NCBI RefSeq assembly: GCF_016864375.1
Contig: NZ_CP069355.1
Coordinates: forward strand, 310,001-374,000
Source of the DNA: Microvirga sp. VF16
GTDB taxonomy: Bacteria > Pseudomonadota > Alphaproteobacteria > Rhizobiales > Beijerinckiaceae
DNA: 64,000 bases
Direction of reading: 5' to 3'
This document shows, piece by piece, positions 1-8,113 of the stretch (position 1 is its first letter; every line of letters starts with the position of its first letter). The notes below the pieces were generated by a model that saw nothing but the letters and a program-made list of their open reading frames with translations, was not told the DNA's origin and made no database searches. A program made the translations under genes and the position numbers.

Positions 1-389
1 CGGGATCGTCCCTGTGCATCCCGGAAAGTCGCATAGGTGAGACGCTCGATCACATGGTTGTCGCGGTCGAAGGTGAGGATCCTCGGGACTATGTCGGTGA
101 TATGGCTGTCGCGACTGGCGACGGGATTGCAGATGATCAGCGGATCGCCCGGCTGGCAGGTTCGCGCCGCGGCGCCGTCCACGATGCAGCAGCGGGATCC
201 GCGCTCGCCCAGGAGCACATAGGCCGAGGTCCGGGCGCCGGTGGTCTTGTTCCAGATCTCCACGAATTCCATGGGGGCAAAGCCAACCGGCTCGCAGTGC
301 TCGGGATCCAGCGTGATCGAACCTTGGCCGTTAACGGTTGCTTCCGTGACATGGACGCCATGGAGTTTGCCGGCAACAAGCGTCGTCAT
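1..389 (-). CDS. panD: Aspartate 1-decarboxylase, divergent copy, 3' end outside window
   Basis: This frame starts at ATG 389 and stays open to the left edge, so the C-terminus is missing. It reads as PanD, the pyruvoyl enzyme that makes beta-alanine for pantothenate: K8-L-H-G, the GS-ITLDP self-cleavage region, GERGSR and GAAARTCQPGD. Compared with the intact panD at 6268 several key positions differ. The Tyr before the Gly-Ser cleavage site is Gly21, the Thr of the S-T-Y motif is Ala (SAY), and the Asn of NGAAA is Asp. In the E. coli enzyme these positions (Tyr22, Thr57, Asn72) matter for processing or catalysis. It follows panB and a broken panC in one operon. I read it as a paralogue losing function; a changed activity is possible. 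Confidence is high for family and low for activity. Confidence 0.85.
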   Translation of the reverse strand, partial: MTTLVAGKLHGVHVTEATVNGQGSITLDPEHCEPVGFAPMEFVEIWNKTTGARTSAYVLLGERGSRCCIVDGAAARTCQPGDPLIICNPVASRDSHITDIVPRILTFDRDNHVIERLTYATFRDAQGRS

Positions 390-415
390 GGTCCTGCTCC
401 GCCCAACCAGCGCCG

Positions 416-1294
416 TCAGGCCTCGTGCCGGCGTGCGACGGTCGCCGCCTCGGCGGGATCGAGAATGCCATTGTCGCTCAGGCGCGTGGGTCCGCCACAA
501 GCCGCGACACAGAGCATGGCCGCTGACGCAACGGCTCCCCTCACCGCCTCAAGCATCCCGGCCTCCCGCACCTCGAGGCACTGCAGCTGATCGCCCACGG
601 TCATGGGGCTCCAGGCTGTCTCGACCAGCCGCTGGCGGCCTGGGCCACCACCAGCCGCGGCCGCCCTCGCGCTCGGCGAGGCTCAGGAAGCGGTTGCGGC
701 TGCTCAGCGCCAGCCGGTCGGCCTCATGCACGGTCGGCACCGTCACGATCGCGACGGTCAAGTCGAGATCCTGCCGATTCCGACGCGCTGCCGGCCATGC
801 ACCCACTGCCGGATCACGGCGCATTGCTGGAAGTCCTTCTGGCCGAAGAAGGCGACCTCCGGCTGCACGAGGTTAAACAGCTTGGCAACCACGGTGGCCA
901 CGCCGCGGAAGTGCCCGGGCCGGACGGCCCCGCAGAGCGGCTCGGCCACGGGGCCGGGCTCGACGGTGGTCTGGAAGCCGGGCGGGTAGATCTCGCCGGC
1001 ATCCGGCACGAAGATCAGGTTCACGCCCGCCGTGCGGCAGAGCGCGTGGTCGGCCTCCAGGGCACGGGGATAGCGGTCGAGATCCTCGTTCGGGCCGAAC
1101 TGGGTCGGATTGACGAAGATGCTGACCACAGTGACGTCACAGTGGGCAACGCTCTCCTCGATCAGCGCGCGATGGCCCGCGTGCAGGAAGCCCATGGTCG
1201 GCACGAAGCCGACCCGCAGGCCTGCGGCGCGGGAGCCTTTCAGGCACTGGGTCAGCGACTTGATCGTGCGGAAGGTCAGCATCGATGGCCTCAC
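416..1294 (-). pseudogene. panC: Pantothenate synthetase, broken by an insertion and a deletion
   Basis: The product would ligate pantoate and beta-alanine using ATP. The likely start is GTG 1294, overlapping the panB stop as GTGA. Frame one gives a good N-terminal half (PTMGFLHAGH, FVNPTQFGPNEDL, GHFRGVATVV, FFGQKDFQQ). Next to the intact copy at 25094-26041 it then carries about 28 extra bases near 785-812 that shift the frame and lead to an early stop. The next piece, with VTVPTV and ALSSRNRF, is read in a second frame. About 25 residues are missing around 640-680, and the C-terminal piece (DQLQCLE, TRLSDN) is in a third frame down to 416. At least two lesions make a functional PanC very unlikely. 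The intact paralogue presumably supplies the activity. Confidence 0.88.
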
Positions 1295-2169
1295 GAGCGG
1301 GTGGAGGGATCCGGCGTCCAGGCGGATACCGCCGCCCGGGCCTCGGCCGGCAGGGCATAGGCCTCTGCGGGTGACGGAAAGGCGCCGCGGCGCACGTCCT
1401 CGGCCCAGTGTGTGAGGGCCTGCTGCAGCAGACCAAAGCCATCGACATAGCTGCGCACGAACTTCGGCCGGTGGCCTTGGCTTAGCCCGAGCACGTCGTG
1501 CAGGACCAGCACCTGGCCCGAGCAGTGTGGCCCGGCCCCGATGCCGATGGTGGGAATCCTGAGGGTGTGGGTGATCCGGGCGGCGAGCTCGGACGGGATG
1601 CCCTCGAGCACGAGCGCACAGCAACCGGCTTCTTGCAGCCGGTGCGCGTCCTCCAGGATTTGGACAGCGTCGTGAACTCCCCTGCTCTGCACCTTGAAGC
1701 CGCCCATGGCATGCACGCTTTGCGGCGTCAGGCCCAAGTGCCCCATCACGGGGATCTCGCATTCCACGAGCGCCTGGATCGTCTCGACGCGCTTTTCTCC
1801 GCCCTCCAGCTTGACGGCGGCTGCCCCGCGCTGGAGAAAGCCGCCGGCGTTGCACAAGGTGTCATCGAGGCTGAGATGATAGCTGAGATAGGGCATATCG
1901 GCCACGAGCAGGCTCCGTGGCCTGGCCCGAGCGATGGCTTCGAGATGATGGTTCATCATCGCCATGCTGACCGGCAGGGTGTTGTCGAAGCCGAGACAGA
2001 CATTACAAACGCTGTCGCCGACCAGGATCATGTCCACGACGGGATCAACCAGGCGTGCCGTCACGGCATCATAGGCTGTGGTCATCACCAGTCGCTGGCC
2101 ATCGCGCACCCGTTGCTGCAGCCGAGGAATGGTGATAGCCGATGCATCGGCTGGGAGGTGATGGCTCAT
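1291..2169 (-). CDS. panB: 3-methyl-2-oxobutanoate hydroxymethyltransferase, copy 1
   Basis: PanB makes ketopantoate from alpha-ketoisovalerate and methylene-tetrahydrofolate in the cytosol. The frame is full length (292 aa) and shows TTAYDA, the metal-binding VGDSV region near residues 50-55, the MGHLGLTPQS motif and GIGAGP. It is closely similar along its whole length to the second PanB at 26038. One change stands out: the normally conserved Gly after VGDSV is Cys55 here, while copy 2 keeps Gly. It heads the left panB-panC-panD set and overlaps panC by 4 nt. Because panC here is broken and panD is altered, the operon seems to be decaying with panB still open. Confidence 0.93.
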   Translation of the reverse strand: MSHHLPADASAITIPRLQQRVRDGQRLVMTTAYDAVTARLVDPVVDMILVGDSVCNVCLGFDNTLPVSMAMMNHHLEAIARARPRSLLVADMPYLSYHLSLDDTLCNAGGFLQRGAAAVKLEGGEKRVETIQALVECEIPVMGHLGLTPQSVHAMGGFKVQSRGVHDAVQILEDAHRLQEAGCCALVLEGIPSELAARITHTLRIPTIGIGAGPHCSGQVLVLHDVLGLSQGHRPKFVRSYVDGFGLLQQALTHWAEDVRRGAFPSPAEAYALPAEARAAVSAWTPDPSTRS

Positions 2170-2245
2170 GCGTACCTGCGCAGCATTGCGGCCGGAAAGG
2201 CAGTCCGACTACGTCCTTAATCAGGTCAAAGGTAGGCTACTGTCA

Positions 2246-2388
2246 CCAGCAGCCTGAGCTTGGGAGGAACGATTGTCCTCCGAAGAGCGATGTCACGGGT
2301 AGAAGTGAACCGCGCAAGCTGATTACCATTTATCGTGCTTGGTTGGAGTCCTGCTTCGTTCGTGTAATCGATTTCGCAGTTTTGTTTT
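2246..2388. repeat. Diverged intergenic repeat, copy 1
   Basis: This stretch upstream of panB aligns by eye over about 140 bp, at roughly 70 percent identity, with 5585-5727 upstream of the IHF-like gene, in the same orientation. The best conserved core is TTGGGAGGAACGA, followed by a small hairpin (GGAGGA, 7-base loop, TCCTCC) and GAGCGA. The rest of 2170-2637 shows no gene I can support. The repeat could be a shared 5' leader, a small RNA or an old duplication; its function is unknown. Confidence 0.5.
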
Positions 2389-2637
2389 ACTAATCCGTAC
2401 GTGAGCTGTGACTGAGGAGACACAGTTTGCTGAGATGTGTGACGCGAGCCTTCACGATGTTATGGATCTCAAAGCAAAGGCAACAATACGATCAGCGAAG
2501 GACAGACCTGACTGCTCTCTTGGCTCCTGATTGCGAGCTGCTCTCAATCGGCAAGGGACGCGCTCGTTGACGGTCCTGACCGATGCAGCCATCCAGCACT
2601 GGGCAGCGGGCAGATCGCTGAAAAGAGCGGCTCGCGC

Positions 2638-3528
2638 TCAATAGGTCCACCGCTGGGCCTTGGTGACGAGGAAATCCCGGAACACCTGAGCCCGGGCGAC
2701 AGAGCGCAGCTCTTCCGGGTAAACCAGATAGCTGTCGAGCGTGGGCATCTCGATGTCCCGCAGAACCTGCGTCACCTTGGGATTGCCGGCCATGGCATAA
2801 TCCGGCGCCACCCCGATCCCGGCTCCGGTCTCGATCGTGTGGCGAAGGGCCAGGCTGTCATTGGTCACAAGCCGGTTCGGGCGCGGGTCCTTCGGATCAC
2901 GGCCCCAGCCTGTCAGCTGGTGCGGTTCCAGGATGAAGTCTGGCTGATCGCCACCCAGGGTGACGATGCGGTGGTGGTCGAGATCCTCCAGGGTCTCGGG
3001 CTCGCCGAAGCGTTCGACGTAGCTGAGCGCGGCATAGGCATGATAATGGATCGTGAAGAGACGGCGCTGAACCAGATCCGGCTGGGCGGGGCGGCGCAGG
3101 CGGATCGCCACGTCAGCCTCGCGCATGGCAAGGTCCAGCTCATCGTTGGTCAGGATCAGCTCGATGCGCACCTCGGGATAAAGGTCCATGAATTCCGTGA
3201 TGCGCCGGGCGAGCCAGATACCGCCGATCCCAATGGTCGCCGTGACCTTGAGGCTTCCGGCCGGGCGCTCGCTGGTCTCAGTCAGGCGGTGGGGCGTTGC
3301 CTCCAGACGCTGACGGATCTCCCGCGCCGCTCGGAAGAGCACGTCCCCGTGCTCGGTCAGGATGAGGCCGCGGGCATGGCGATGAAAGAGCGGCACCTTC
3401 AAGTCGCGCTCGAGGGCGCTGATCTGGCGGCTGACGGACGACTGGTTCACGCCCAGTTTTGCACCGGCCCGGGTGAAGCTCTGGGTTTGCGCAACCTCAT
3501 AGAACAGCCTGATCTTGTCCCAGTCCAC
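2638..3528 (-). CDS. LysR-family transcriptional regulator
   Basis: A 296-residue LysR-type regulator. Residues 1-60 form the winged helix-turn-helix (FYEVAQTQSFTRAGAKLGVNQSSVSRQISALE), and about 90-290 form the periplasmic-binding-like effector domain. The start is GTG 3528, with GAGG about 8 bases upstream. No divergent partner lies within 150 bp and the downstream side is noncoding, so its target and inducer cannot be inferred from position. It resembles the VxxA/GcvA-like general group but I cannot assign it more precisely. Length and domain order are normal and nothing looks broken. Confidence 0.93.
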   Translation of the reverse strand: MDWDKIRLFYEVAQTQSFTRAGAKLGVNQSSVSRQISALERDLKVPLFHRHARGLILTEHGDVLFRAAREIRQRLEATPHRLTETSERPAGSLKVTATIGIGGIWLARRITEFMDLYPEVRIELILTNDELDLAMREADVAIRLRRPAQPDLVQRRLFTIHYHAYAALSYVERFGEPETLEDLDHHRIVTLGGDQPDFILEPHQLTGWGRDPKDPRPNRLVTNDSLALRHTIETGAGIGVAPDYAMAGNPKVTQVLRDIEMPTLDSYLVYPEELRSVARAQVFRDFLVTKAQRWTY

Positions 3529-3683
3529 GGCGGGTCCTCAATAGGATGGAGGTTTCGAAGATCTTACGTGAGCAGGCCTCTGGTCTTGTGTGTCAGCCCA
3601 GGATGTCTTCACCTTTGTGAAGCGACGATGACCAAGCTCCTGAACATGCTGTGCTCCTGATCAAGGTCTTACGTGTTATCTGA

Positions 3684-3914
3684 TCAGGATCGTTTCTGAT
3701 GGGGGTCGATTGTGATCACGATCCCATCATGGGGGCGAGCAGCGCTTCGGGAGGCGCGACTGCGGTGCTCAGCCTTGTCGAGTGCCGCAATCGCAGCCTG
3801 TACCTCCCTGCGAAACCGCGTCTTGAGCCGGAGCGGCTCCCGATGCCATCCGCGTGCGCCCTCCTGGATTTCGTACAGCGCTCGCGCTACGGCTTCGATT
3901 TCCGACTGGTTCAT
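3684..3914 (-). CDS. Small hypothetical protein
   Basis: A 76-residue, basic and probably cytoplasmic protein without a family I recognise. It begins MNQSEIEAVARALYE, a helical segment, then an Arg/Lys-rich middle and a C-terminus ending in ITIDPHQKRS. I chose ATG 3914 over an in-frame TTG at 3923 because AAGG lies about 10 bases upstream of the ATG. Codon use fits the region. It stands alone between the LysR gene and a response regulator. Real gene likely, function unknown. Confidence 0.55.
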   Translation of the reverse strand: MNQSEIEAVARALYEIQEGARGWHREPLRLKTRFRREVQAAIAALDKAEHRSRASRSAARPHDGIVITIDPHQKRS

Positions 3915-4047
3915 GGCTTTCAACCCTTCCCTGGAATGGTCTGTCCCGTCTGAAGCGTCTCGATAGGTTCAGCTCATTGTCTGCGGTTACCGCTGCTGCC
4001 TTAGGTCCTGCAGCCAAACGGCTCTTGATGTGGGCACGTCATAGCCT

Positions 4048-4467
4048 TCAGCGCGACGATCGGGCACAGCTGGGACCGTCATCTGTCTGCAGCGTCGATA
4101 AGTGCTGGACCATCTGAATGACGGTCTCGGGACGATAAGGCTTGGCCAGAAACGCAGCCCCGCCGGCAAGATCGTCAGGCCCCGGCCGAGCCCGGCCTGA
4201 CGTCACCACGATGCCGATCCCGGGCCATCGCAGGTGGACGATCCTGGCCAGTTCAAGGCCGTTCATGGAGCCCGGCATCTCGATGTCAGTAATCACCGTC
4301 TGCACATCGGGGCGGGCTTGCAGGACCGTGATCGCCTCGTCGGCATTGACAGCCTCGAAGACCTTGAACCCGGCCTCCTCCAGAAAATCGGCCATGAAGA
4401 TGCGCACCAGCGGTTCATCCTCGACTACAAGGATCGCTGTGCGTGTCGGGTGATTGGGTGCGTCCAC
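4048..4467 (-). CDS. Single-domain response regulator (CheY-like)
   Basis: A receiver domain of about 139 residues with no output domain. It shows the acidic pair in VVEDEP, phospho-acceptor Asp61 in VITDIEMPG, the Thr/Ser region VVTSGR and the conserved Lys in FLAKPY. The open frame continues upstream, but GTG 4467 has GGAG 7 bases before it and removes an N-terminus that does not match the family. No histidine kinase is nearby. Stand-alone receivers of this type are common in Rhizobiales, often beside hybrid kinases. The PilZ gene is immediately upstream on the same strand. Confidence 0.85.
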   Translation of the reverse strand: MDAPNHPTRTAILVVEDEPLVRIFMADFLEEAGFKVFEAVNADEAITVLQARPDVQTVITDIEMPGSMNGLELARIVHLRWPGIGIVVTSGRARPGPDDLAGGAAFLAKPYRPETVIQMVQHLSTLQTDDGPSCARSSR

Positions 4468-4565
4468 ACTGTCTCCAATCCAGAAGGTTAGTGCTTGGAT
4501 CCCCGCTGCCAAGGCACGTGAGGGGTGAGAGAAACAACGCACGGAACAAAACGAGCGATATGCAA

Positions 4566-4937
4566 TCAAACGCTACGAGCGAGAGGACCATCTGCCAAAG
4601 CGATGTTGGGTTTGGCCCTCGCGGAGCCGCAGCGCCTGTGCTGCGGCCAGAGGAACTTGACACCATGGCGGGTGCCGCCACTCCATGCCAAACGGACGTC
4701 CGCCCGCACAGAAAGACTGCGGATTTCCAGAACAAACTCCCGTGGGAGAGCGACAGTGCCCGCAAATCTGATGCAAGCGCCGCCGGCAGAGAGGTTGTCG
4801 ACGGTGCACGTCAGGTCTGACATTCGGTCATTGACGATGACCCTGGCATGACAAGCCAGTGGCTGTCGGCGATGCCAGCGGCGATCACGTTCGCTCGCCA
4901 AAGTCTCCTCGATCGCCATTGACATCCTTTGTTCCAT
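4566..4937 (-). CDS. PilZ-domain protein, putative c-di-GMP binder
   Basis: A 123-residue single PilZ domain. The N-terminal basic stretch DRRWHRRQP supplies an RxxxR-like motif, followed by DNLSAGG, which fits the D/N-x-S-x-x-G c-di-GMP-binding signature, and a beta-barrel segment ending HGVKFLWP. The family binds cyclic di-GMP to control motility, polysaccharide or development. The C-terminal 25 residues after the barrel look unstructured. It lies upstream of the receiver gene, so the two may be cotranscribed. The target is unknown. Confidence 0.8.
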   Translation of the reverse strand: MEQRMSMAIEETLASERDRRWHRRQPLACHARVIVNDRMSDLTCTVDNLSAGGACIRFAGTVALPREFVLEIRSLSVRADVRLAWSGGTRHGVKFLWPQHRRCGSARAKPNIALADGPLARSV

Positions 4938-4953
4938 TGTGCCAATGACCCTC

Positions 4954-5196
4954 TCAGCCGCTGCCTGGAGTTTTCAGCCAGTTTCTGAAGGCTGCGACGC
5001 CTGTGAACAGGATGGCGCCACCCACAACGCTCGCCACCATCTCGCCAATGACATGCGTGTAGATGTCGTCCGGGATGTTGTTGAAGACGACGTGATGAAC
5101 TTGGTGGAACGCCGCAACAGCAAGGCCCGCCAAGCCGCCGTAGATGGCGCTGCTCCTGAGGCTCCATTTCGGCGTCGGCTCAACACTCCGCTTCAC
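4954..5196 (-). CDS. Small membrane protein, hypothetical
   Basis: About 80 residues with two predicted membrane helices (AIYGGLAGLAVAAFHQV and VASVVGGAILFTGVAAF) separated by a polar stretch with HHVVFNNIPDD. I place the start at GTG 5196: AAGGA lies about 8 bases upstream and the gene then overlaps the end of the IHF-like gene by 17 nt, suggesting translational coupling. The frame is open further upstream to 5307, but that part lies entirely inside the IHF-like gene. No family recognised. Confidence 0.5.
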   Translation of the reverse strand: MKRSVEPTPKWSLRSSAIYGGLAGLAVAAFHQVHHVVFNNIPDDIYTHVIGEMVASVVGGAILFTGVAAFRNWLKTPGSG

Positions 5197-5545
5197 AACG
5201 CTCGTCCTTGCGACGTCGACGGCCTTCCTCAAGAGAATTGCTTGACCGCGACGATGCGCGGTTGACGTGCGCTTTGAGGACCGGTGAGGCACTGAATGAA
5301 AGGGCACGACTGGGTGCGATGGGCACTTCCACGTTGGTCTTGGGATTGCGGCCGATGCGGCTGCCTTTGGTTCGCACAGCGGAAACCCCGAATGAGGATA
5401 GCTTTACGGGATCCCCTGCCTCGAGTGCGGAGCACATCGCCTCAAGAACCTGACCAACGAGATCTGAGGCAAACTCCTTCGTCACGGGTGCTTGCTGGTA
5501 CACCGCCTCGGCCAGATCAGCTCGGGTTACGCTTTTCGGTGCCAT
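5180..5545 (-). CDS. IHF-alpha/HU-like DNA-binding protein with a C-terminal tail
   Basis: A 121-residue member of the bacterial histone-like family. It begins VTRADLAEAVYQ, has the KLSSFGVSAVRTKG core and the DNA-minor-groove arm signature IGRNPKTN followed by VEVPI. That arrangement is closest to IHF alpha. Canonical IhfA proteins are roughly 100 residues; this one adds a basic, Ser/Arg-rich tail (RASSRSSNSLEEGRRRRKDER). The Gly after GRNPKT is replaced by Asn. I think it is an accessory paralogue rather than the housekeeping subunit. The repeat at 5585-5727 lies directly upstream. Confidence 0.85.
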   Translation of the reverse strand: MAPKSVTRADLAEAVYQQAPVTKEFASDLVGQVLEAMCSALEAGDPVKLSSFGVSAVRTKGSRIGRNPKTNVEVPIAPSRALSFSASPVLKAHVNRASSRSSNSLEEGRRRRKDERCEAEC

Positions 5546-5584
5546 GACGACAATCCAGGCAGTTCAAAGAACGGGCTGCCGTTG

Positions 5585-5727
5585 CCAGCAGTCCTAGTTT
5601 GGGAGGAACGACTTTCCTCAGAGGAGCGACCGCGGGGAGATGCAAGTCGCGCAACGCCATTAGCATTTCGCATCACATGTTGAAATCCCGTGTCGTGCAT
5701 GTAATCGTTTGCGACATGCAATTGTTT
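5585..5727. repeat. Diverged intergenic repeat, copy 2
   Basis: This is the second copy of the 2246-2388 repeat, with the same TTGGGAGGAACGA core, a GGAGGA/TCCTC mini-hairpin and GAGCGA. The whole interval 5546-6267 (about 720 bases) otherwise shows no frame with protein-like composition on either strand; the open frames there are low-complexity Arg/Ser-rich shadows. Confidence 0.5.
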
Positions 5728-6267
5728 GCCAGGAGCTCACGTTGTGTCGGGCAGAACACAAAACGCAGGTGCTCTATGGTTGCGCTATAAAGTCTTCGCG
5801 GTCATTCTCGTTGACCTGATTGCACTCGTTGCGCGTGCGCCTGATCGAGGCAGCATCGTCGCGAGGCCATCCACGTCATCACCGAGCACACCGCTCCTTC
5901 GCGAGGCGAGCAAGCGCACGCAATCCGGAGCTGGCGTTCGTGACGCGTTCCTGCGCTTGCGATCATCAGCGCAAGAAGAACAAACTGATTGCGTTTGGTC
6001 GCAGGACAGCAAGAATGATCTCAATCAAAGGCCAAATTTGGAAGATCTAACTCTTGAACCCAGGCTCGCTGCCGCGATAGAAGCTCGTGTGGAATAAGGG
6101 CTTTGCGATCGTTCACCTGAAGCCCATGGGCGGCTTTGATGTCGACACTTCCTGTCAGACCTGACGTCAACTCTCGCCGCACGCGTCTGATGACAACTGG
6201 CTTGCTGAAGCGGTGACGGTGCTGTGCCTGCGCCGTGGGCTCGACAGCTGGCACGAAGGATTGCCCC

Positions 6268-6720
6268 ATGAGGAAAGTTGTTGCGGCCAAGTTGCACGGC
6301 CTTCATGTGACCGGCGCAAACCTGAACTATCATGGCTCGATCACCTTGGATCCGGATCATTGCGAGCAGGCCGGGATCGTCCCACTCGAGTTCGTGGAGA
6401 TCTGGAACAAGAACTCGGGCGCCCGGATCTCGACCTATGTGATTCTGGGCGAGCGCGGATCCCGGTGTTGCATCCTGAACGGTGCGGCGGCGCGAACCTG
6501 CCAGCCGGGCGATCAGGTGATCATCTGTAATGCGATCTACATTCCCGAGAAGCAAATCAGCGACATGACTCCGAGGGTCTTGACCTTCGATCACGAGAAC
6601 AATGTCATCGAACGCTTGAGCTATCAGGTCCGGGTCGATCCAACAGGACGCTATCAGTTTTCGATTCTCGATGAATCCGGTGTCCAGCAACCAATTCCCC
6701 TTCTCGCCAGCGCCGGATGA
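6268..6720 (+). CDS. panD: Aspartate 1-decarboxylase
   Basis: A 150-residue PanD that converts aspartate to beta-alanine after self-cleavage to a pyruvoyl enzyme. Visible are Lys8, Tyr21, the Gly23-Ser24 cleavage site in YHGSITLD, the Arg and STY motif (ARISTYVI) and NGAAARTC. It is about 25 residues longer than E. coli PanD at the C-terminus. The start at ATG 6268 has AAGGA 7 bases upstream; an in-frame ATG at 6235 lacks one. It is 32 bases ahead of bioM and may be the first gene of that operon. It is the only PanD in the window with all key residues, and could feed the panB-panC pair at 25-27 kb. Confidence 0.95.
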   Translation: MRKVVAAKLHGLHVTGANLNYHGSITLDPDHCEQAGIVPLEFVEIWNKNSGARISTYVILGERGSRCCILNGAAARTCQPGDQVIICNAIYIPEKQISDMTPRVLTFDHENNVIERLSYQVRVDPTGRYQFSILDESGVQQPIPLLASAG

Positions 6721-6752
6721 TCTCGCACCCATGCTGGATGAGTCGATGACCG

Positions 6753-7484
6753 ATGACTGAAGCAGCGCGGCCCGTGCTCCCTGACCCTCACATCATCTTC
6801 GACCAGGTGACCTACGCTCACGGGGAACACGTTGTTTTCGACGGCTTCTCGCTCGCGCTGCAAGAGTGGCGCGTGGGCCTTATCGGCGCCAATGGCTCGG
6901 GCAAGAGCTCGCTGCTGCGGCTGGCGCACGGCTTGGCTCTGCCGAGGGCCGGAACCGTCGCAACCGTTGGCCTGCACACCACGGCTCAGCGAAAGCAGAT
7001 CCCCTCCCGCGTCGGCTTTCTGTTTCAGAGTCCCGACCGCCAGATCATCTTTCCGACGGTCGGCGAGGAGATTGCTTTCGGGTTTCAGGAACGAGGGGAC
7101 ACCCGCCGGGAAGCCATGCGCCAAGCCCTGGTTTGGCTCGACCGGTTCGGCCGAGCTGATTGGGCTGACCGGGTCGTGCACGAGCTGTCGGAGGGGCAAA
7201 AGCAGCTGGTCTGCCTGATCTCTGTCCTGGCGCTGGAGCCAAGTCTCATTCTGCTCGATGAGCCCTTCGCCAGCCTGGACCTTGCAACCCGGCTTGCCTT
7301 TGCGGATCAGCTGCAGGCCCTCGATCAGCCGATCGTCATGGCCAGCCACGATCTCGACTTTCTGGTTTCCTTCGATCGCATCGTGTGGCTGGAGCAGGGG
7401 CGGGTTCGGGCCGATGGATCGCCTCGTGAGGTCCTGGATGCCTACAGAGCCCAGGCGCACGGGGCGATGAGGGAGCTCGCATGA
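6753..7484 (+). CDS. bioM: Biotin ECF transporter ATPase
   Basis: A 243-residue ABC ATPase of the energy-coupling-factor type. It has Walker A GANGSGKSS near residue 45, the Q-loop in FLFQSPDRQ, signature LSEGQKQ, Walker B LILLDEP and the switch His in MASHDLDF. The FQSPDxQ variant is typical for ECF ATPases. BioM powers the BioMNY biotin importer at the cytoplasmic face of the membrane. It overlaps bioN by 4 nt (ATGA), and bioN overlaps bioY the same way, which fixes the assignment. Confidence 0.93.
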   Translation: MTEAARPVLPDPHIIFDQVTYAHGEHVVFDGFSLALQEWRVGLIGANGSGKSSLLRLAHGLALPRAGTVATVGLHTTAQRKQIPSRVGFLFQSPDRQIIFPTVGEEIAFGFQERGDTRREAMRQALVWLDRFGRADWADRVVHELSEGQKQLVCLISVLALEPSLILLDEPFASLDLATRLAFADQLQALDQPIVMASHDLDFLVSFDRIVWLEQGRVRADGSPREVLDAYRAQAHGAMRELA

Positions 7485-8113
7485 TCGCGGGCTATCTCGC
7501 CGCTCCCACCTGGCTTCACCGTGTTCCGGCGGGTCTCAAGCTGGGAGCCGTCGCGGCCGTGAGCCTTCTCGTGCTGCCGGTGACGGATTGGCGGGTGCTC
7601 GGAACCGGACTGGTCCTGGTGCTGGGGCTCTACGCCAGCCTCGGGCGAGAGGCCCTGCGCCGCGTGGCCTTGCTCAAGCCCTTGATGCCGCTTCTGCTGG
7701 CAATCGCGCTGCTCCAGGGCTGGCTCGAGACGTGGCCCGCGGCCGCGGCCTCGATCACACGCATCCTCCTGATGGTGCTGGCGGCCAGTCTTGTGACTTT
7801 CACCACGTCGATGCAGAGCATGATTGACGCCGTGGCTCCTGTTCTGGCGCCGCTCAGACGGGTGGGGCTCAATCCCCGCGTGCCTGCTCTCGCCATTGCC
7901 CTGGTGCTCCGCTTCGTGCCGGTCCTGCTGTCCGCCTGGCAGCAGCGGGAGGAGGCGTGGCGCGCCCGCACCGGCCGCCGCGCCTCGCTCAGGCTCGTCC
8001 CGTCCTTCATCGCCGAAGCCCTGCGCATGGCCGACCAGATGGCCGAAGCTCTCGACGCGCGCGGCTTCAACACCCGTTCCTCCGCTCAACCCCATCCAGG
8101 AGACCAGCGATGA
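7481..8113 (+). CDS. bioN: Biotin ECF transporter transmembrane coupling protein
   Basis: A 210-residue EcfT-family protein with several hydrophobic helices (LGAVAAVSLLVLPV, LVLVLGLYASL, LMPLLLAIALLQGW). A long cytoplasmic coupling region carries the Ala-Arg type motifs that contact the ATPase (REEAWRARTGRR and AEALDARGF). In bacterial BioMNY this subunit joins BioM to BioY. ATGA overlaps occur at both ends. Length is normal for the short alphaproteobacterial BioN. Confidence 0.9.
   Translation: MIAGYLAAPTWLHRVPAGLKLGAVAAVSLLVLPVTDWRVLGTGLVLVLGLYASLGREALRRVALLKPLMPLLLAIALLQGWLETWPAAAASITRILLMVLAASLVTFTTSMQSMIDAVAPVLAPLRRVGLNPRVPALAIALVLRFVPVLLSAWQQREEAWRARTGRRASLRLVPSFIAEALRMADQMAEALDARGFNTRSSAQPHPGDQR

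Noticed and set aside
2255..2290. Possible ECF-sigma (GGAAC) promoter in the intergenic repeat
   Set aside because: GGAAC is present in both copies, but no CGTT-type -10 element follows at the right spacing in either one.
6025..6732. 235-codon minus-strand frame opposite panD
   Set aside because: PanD on the plus strand has all catalytic residues and a good ribosome site; the antisense product has no likeness to any family.
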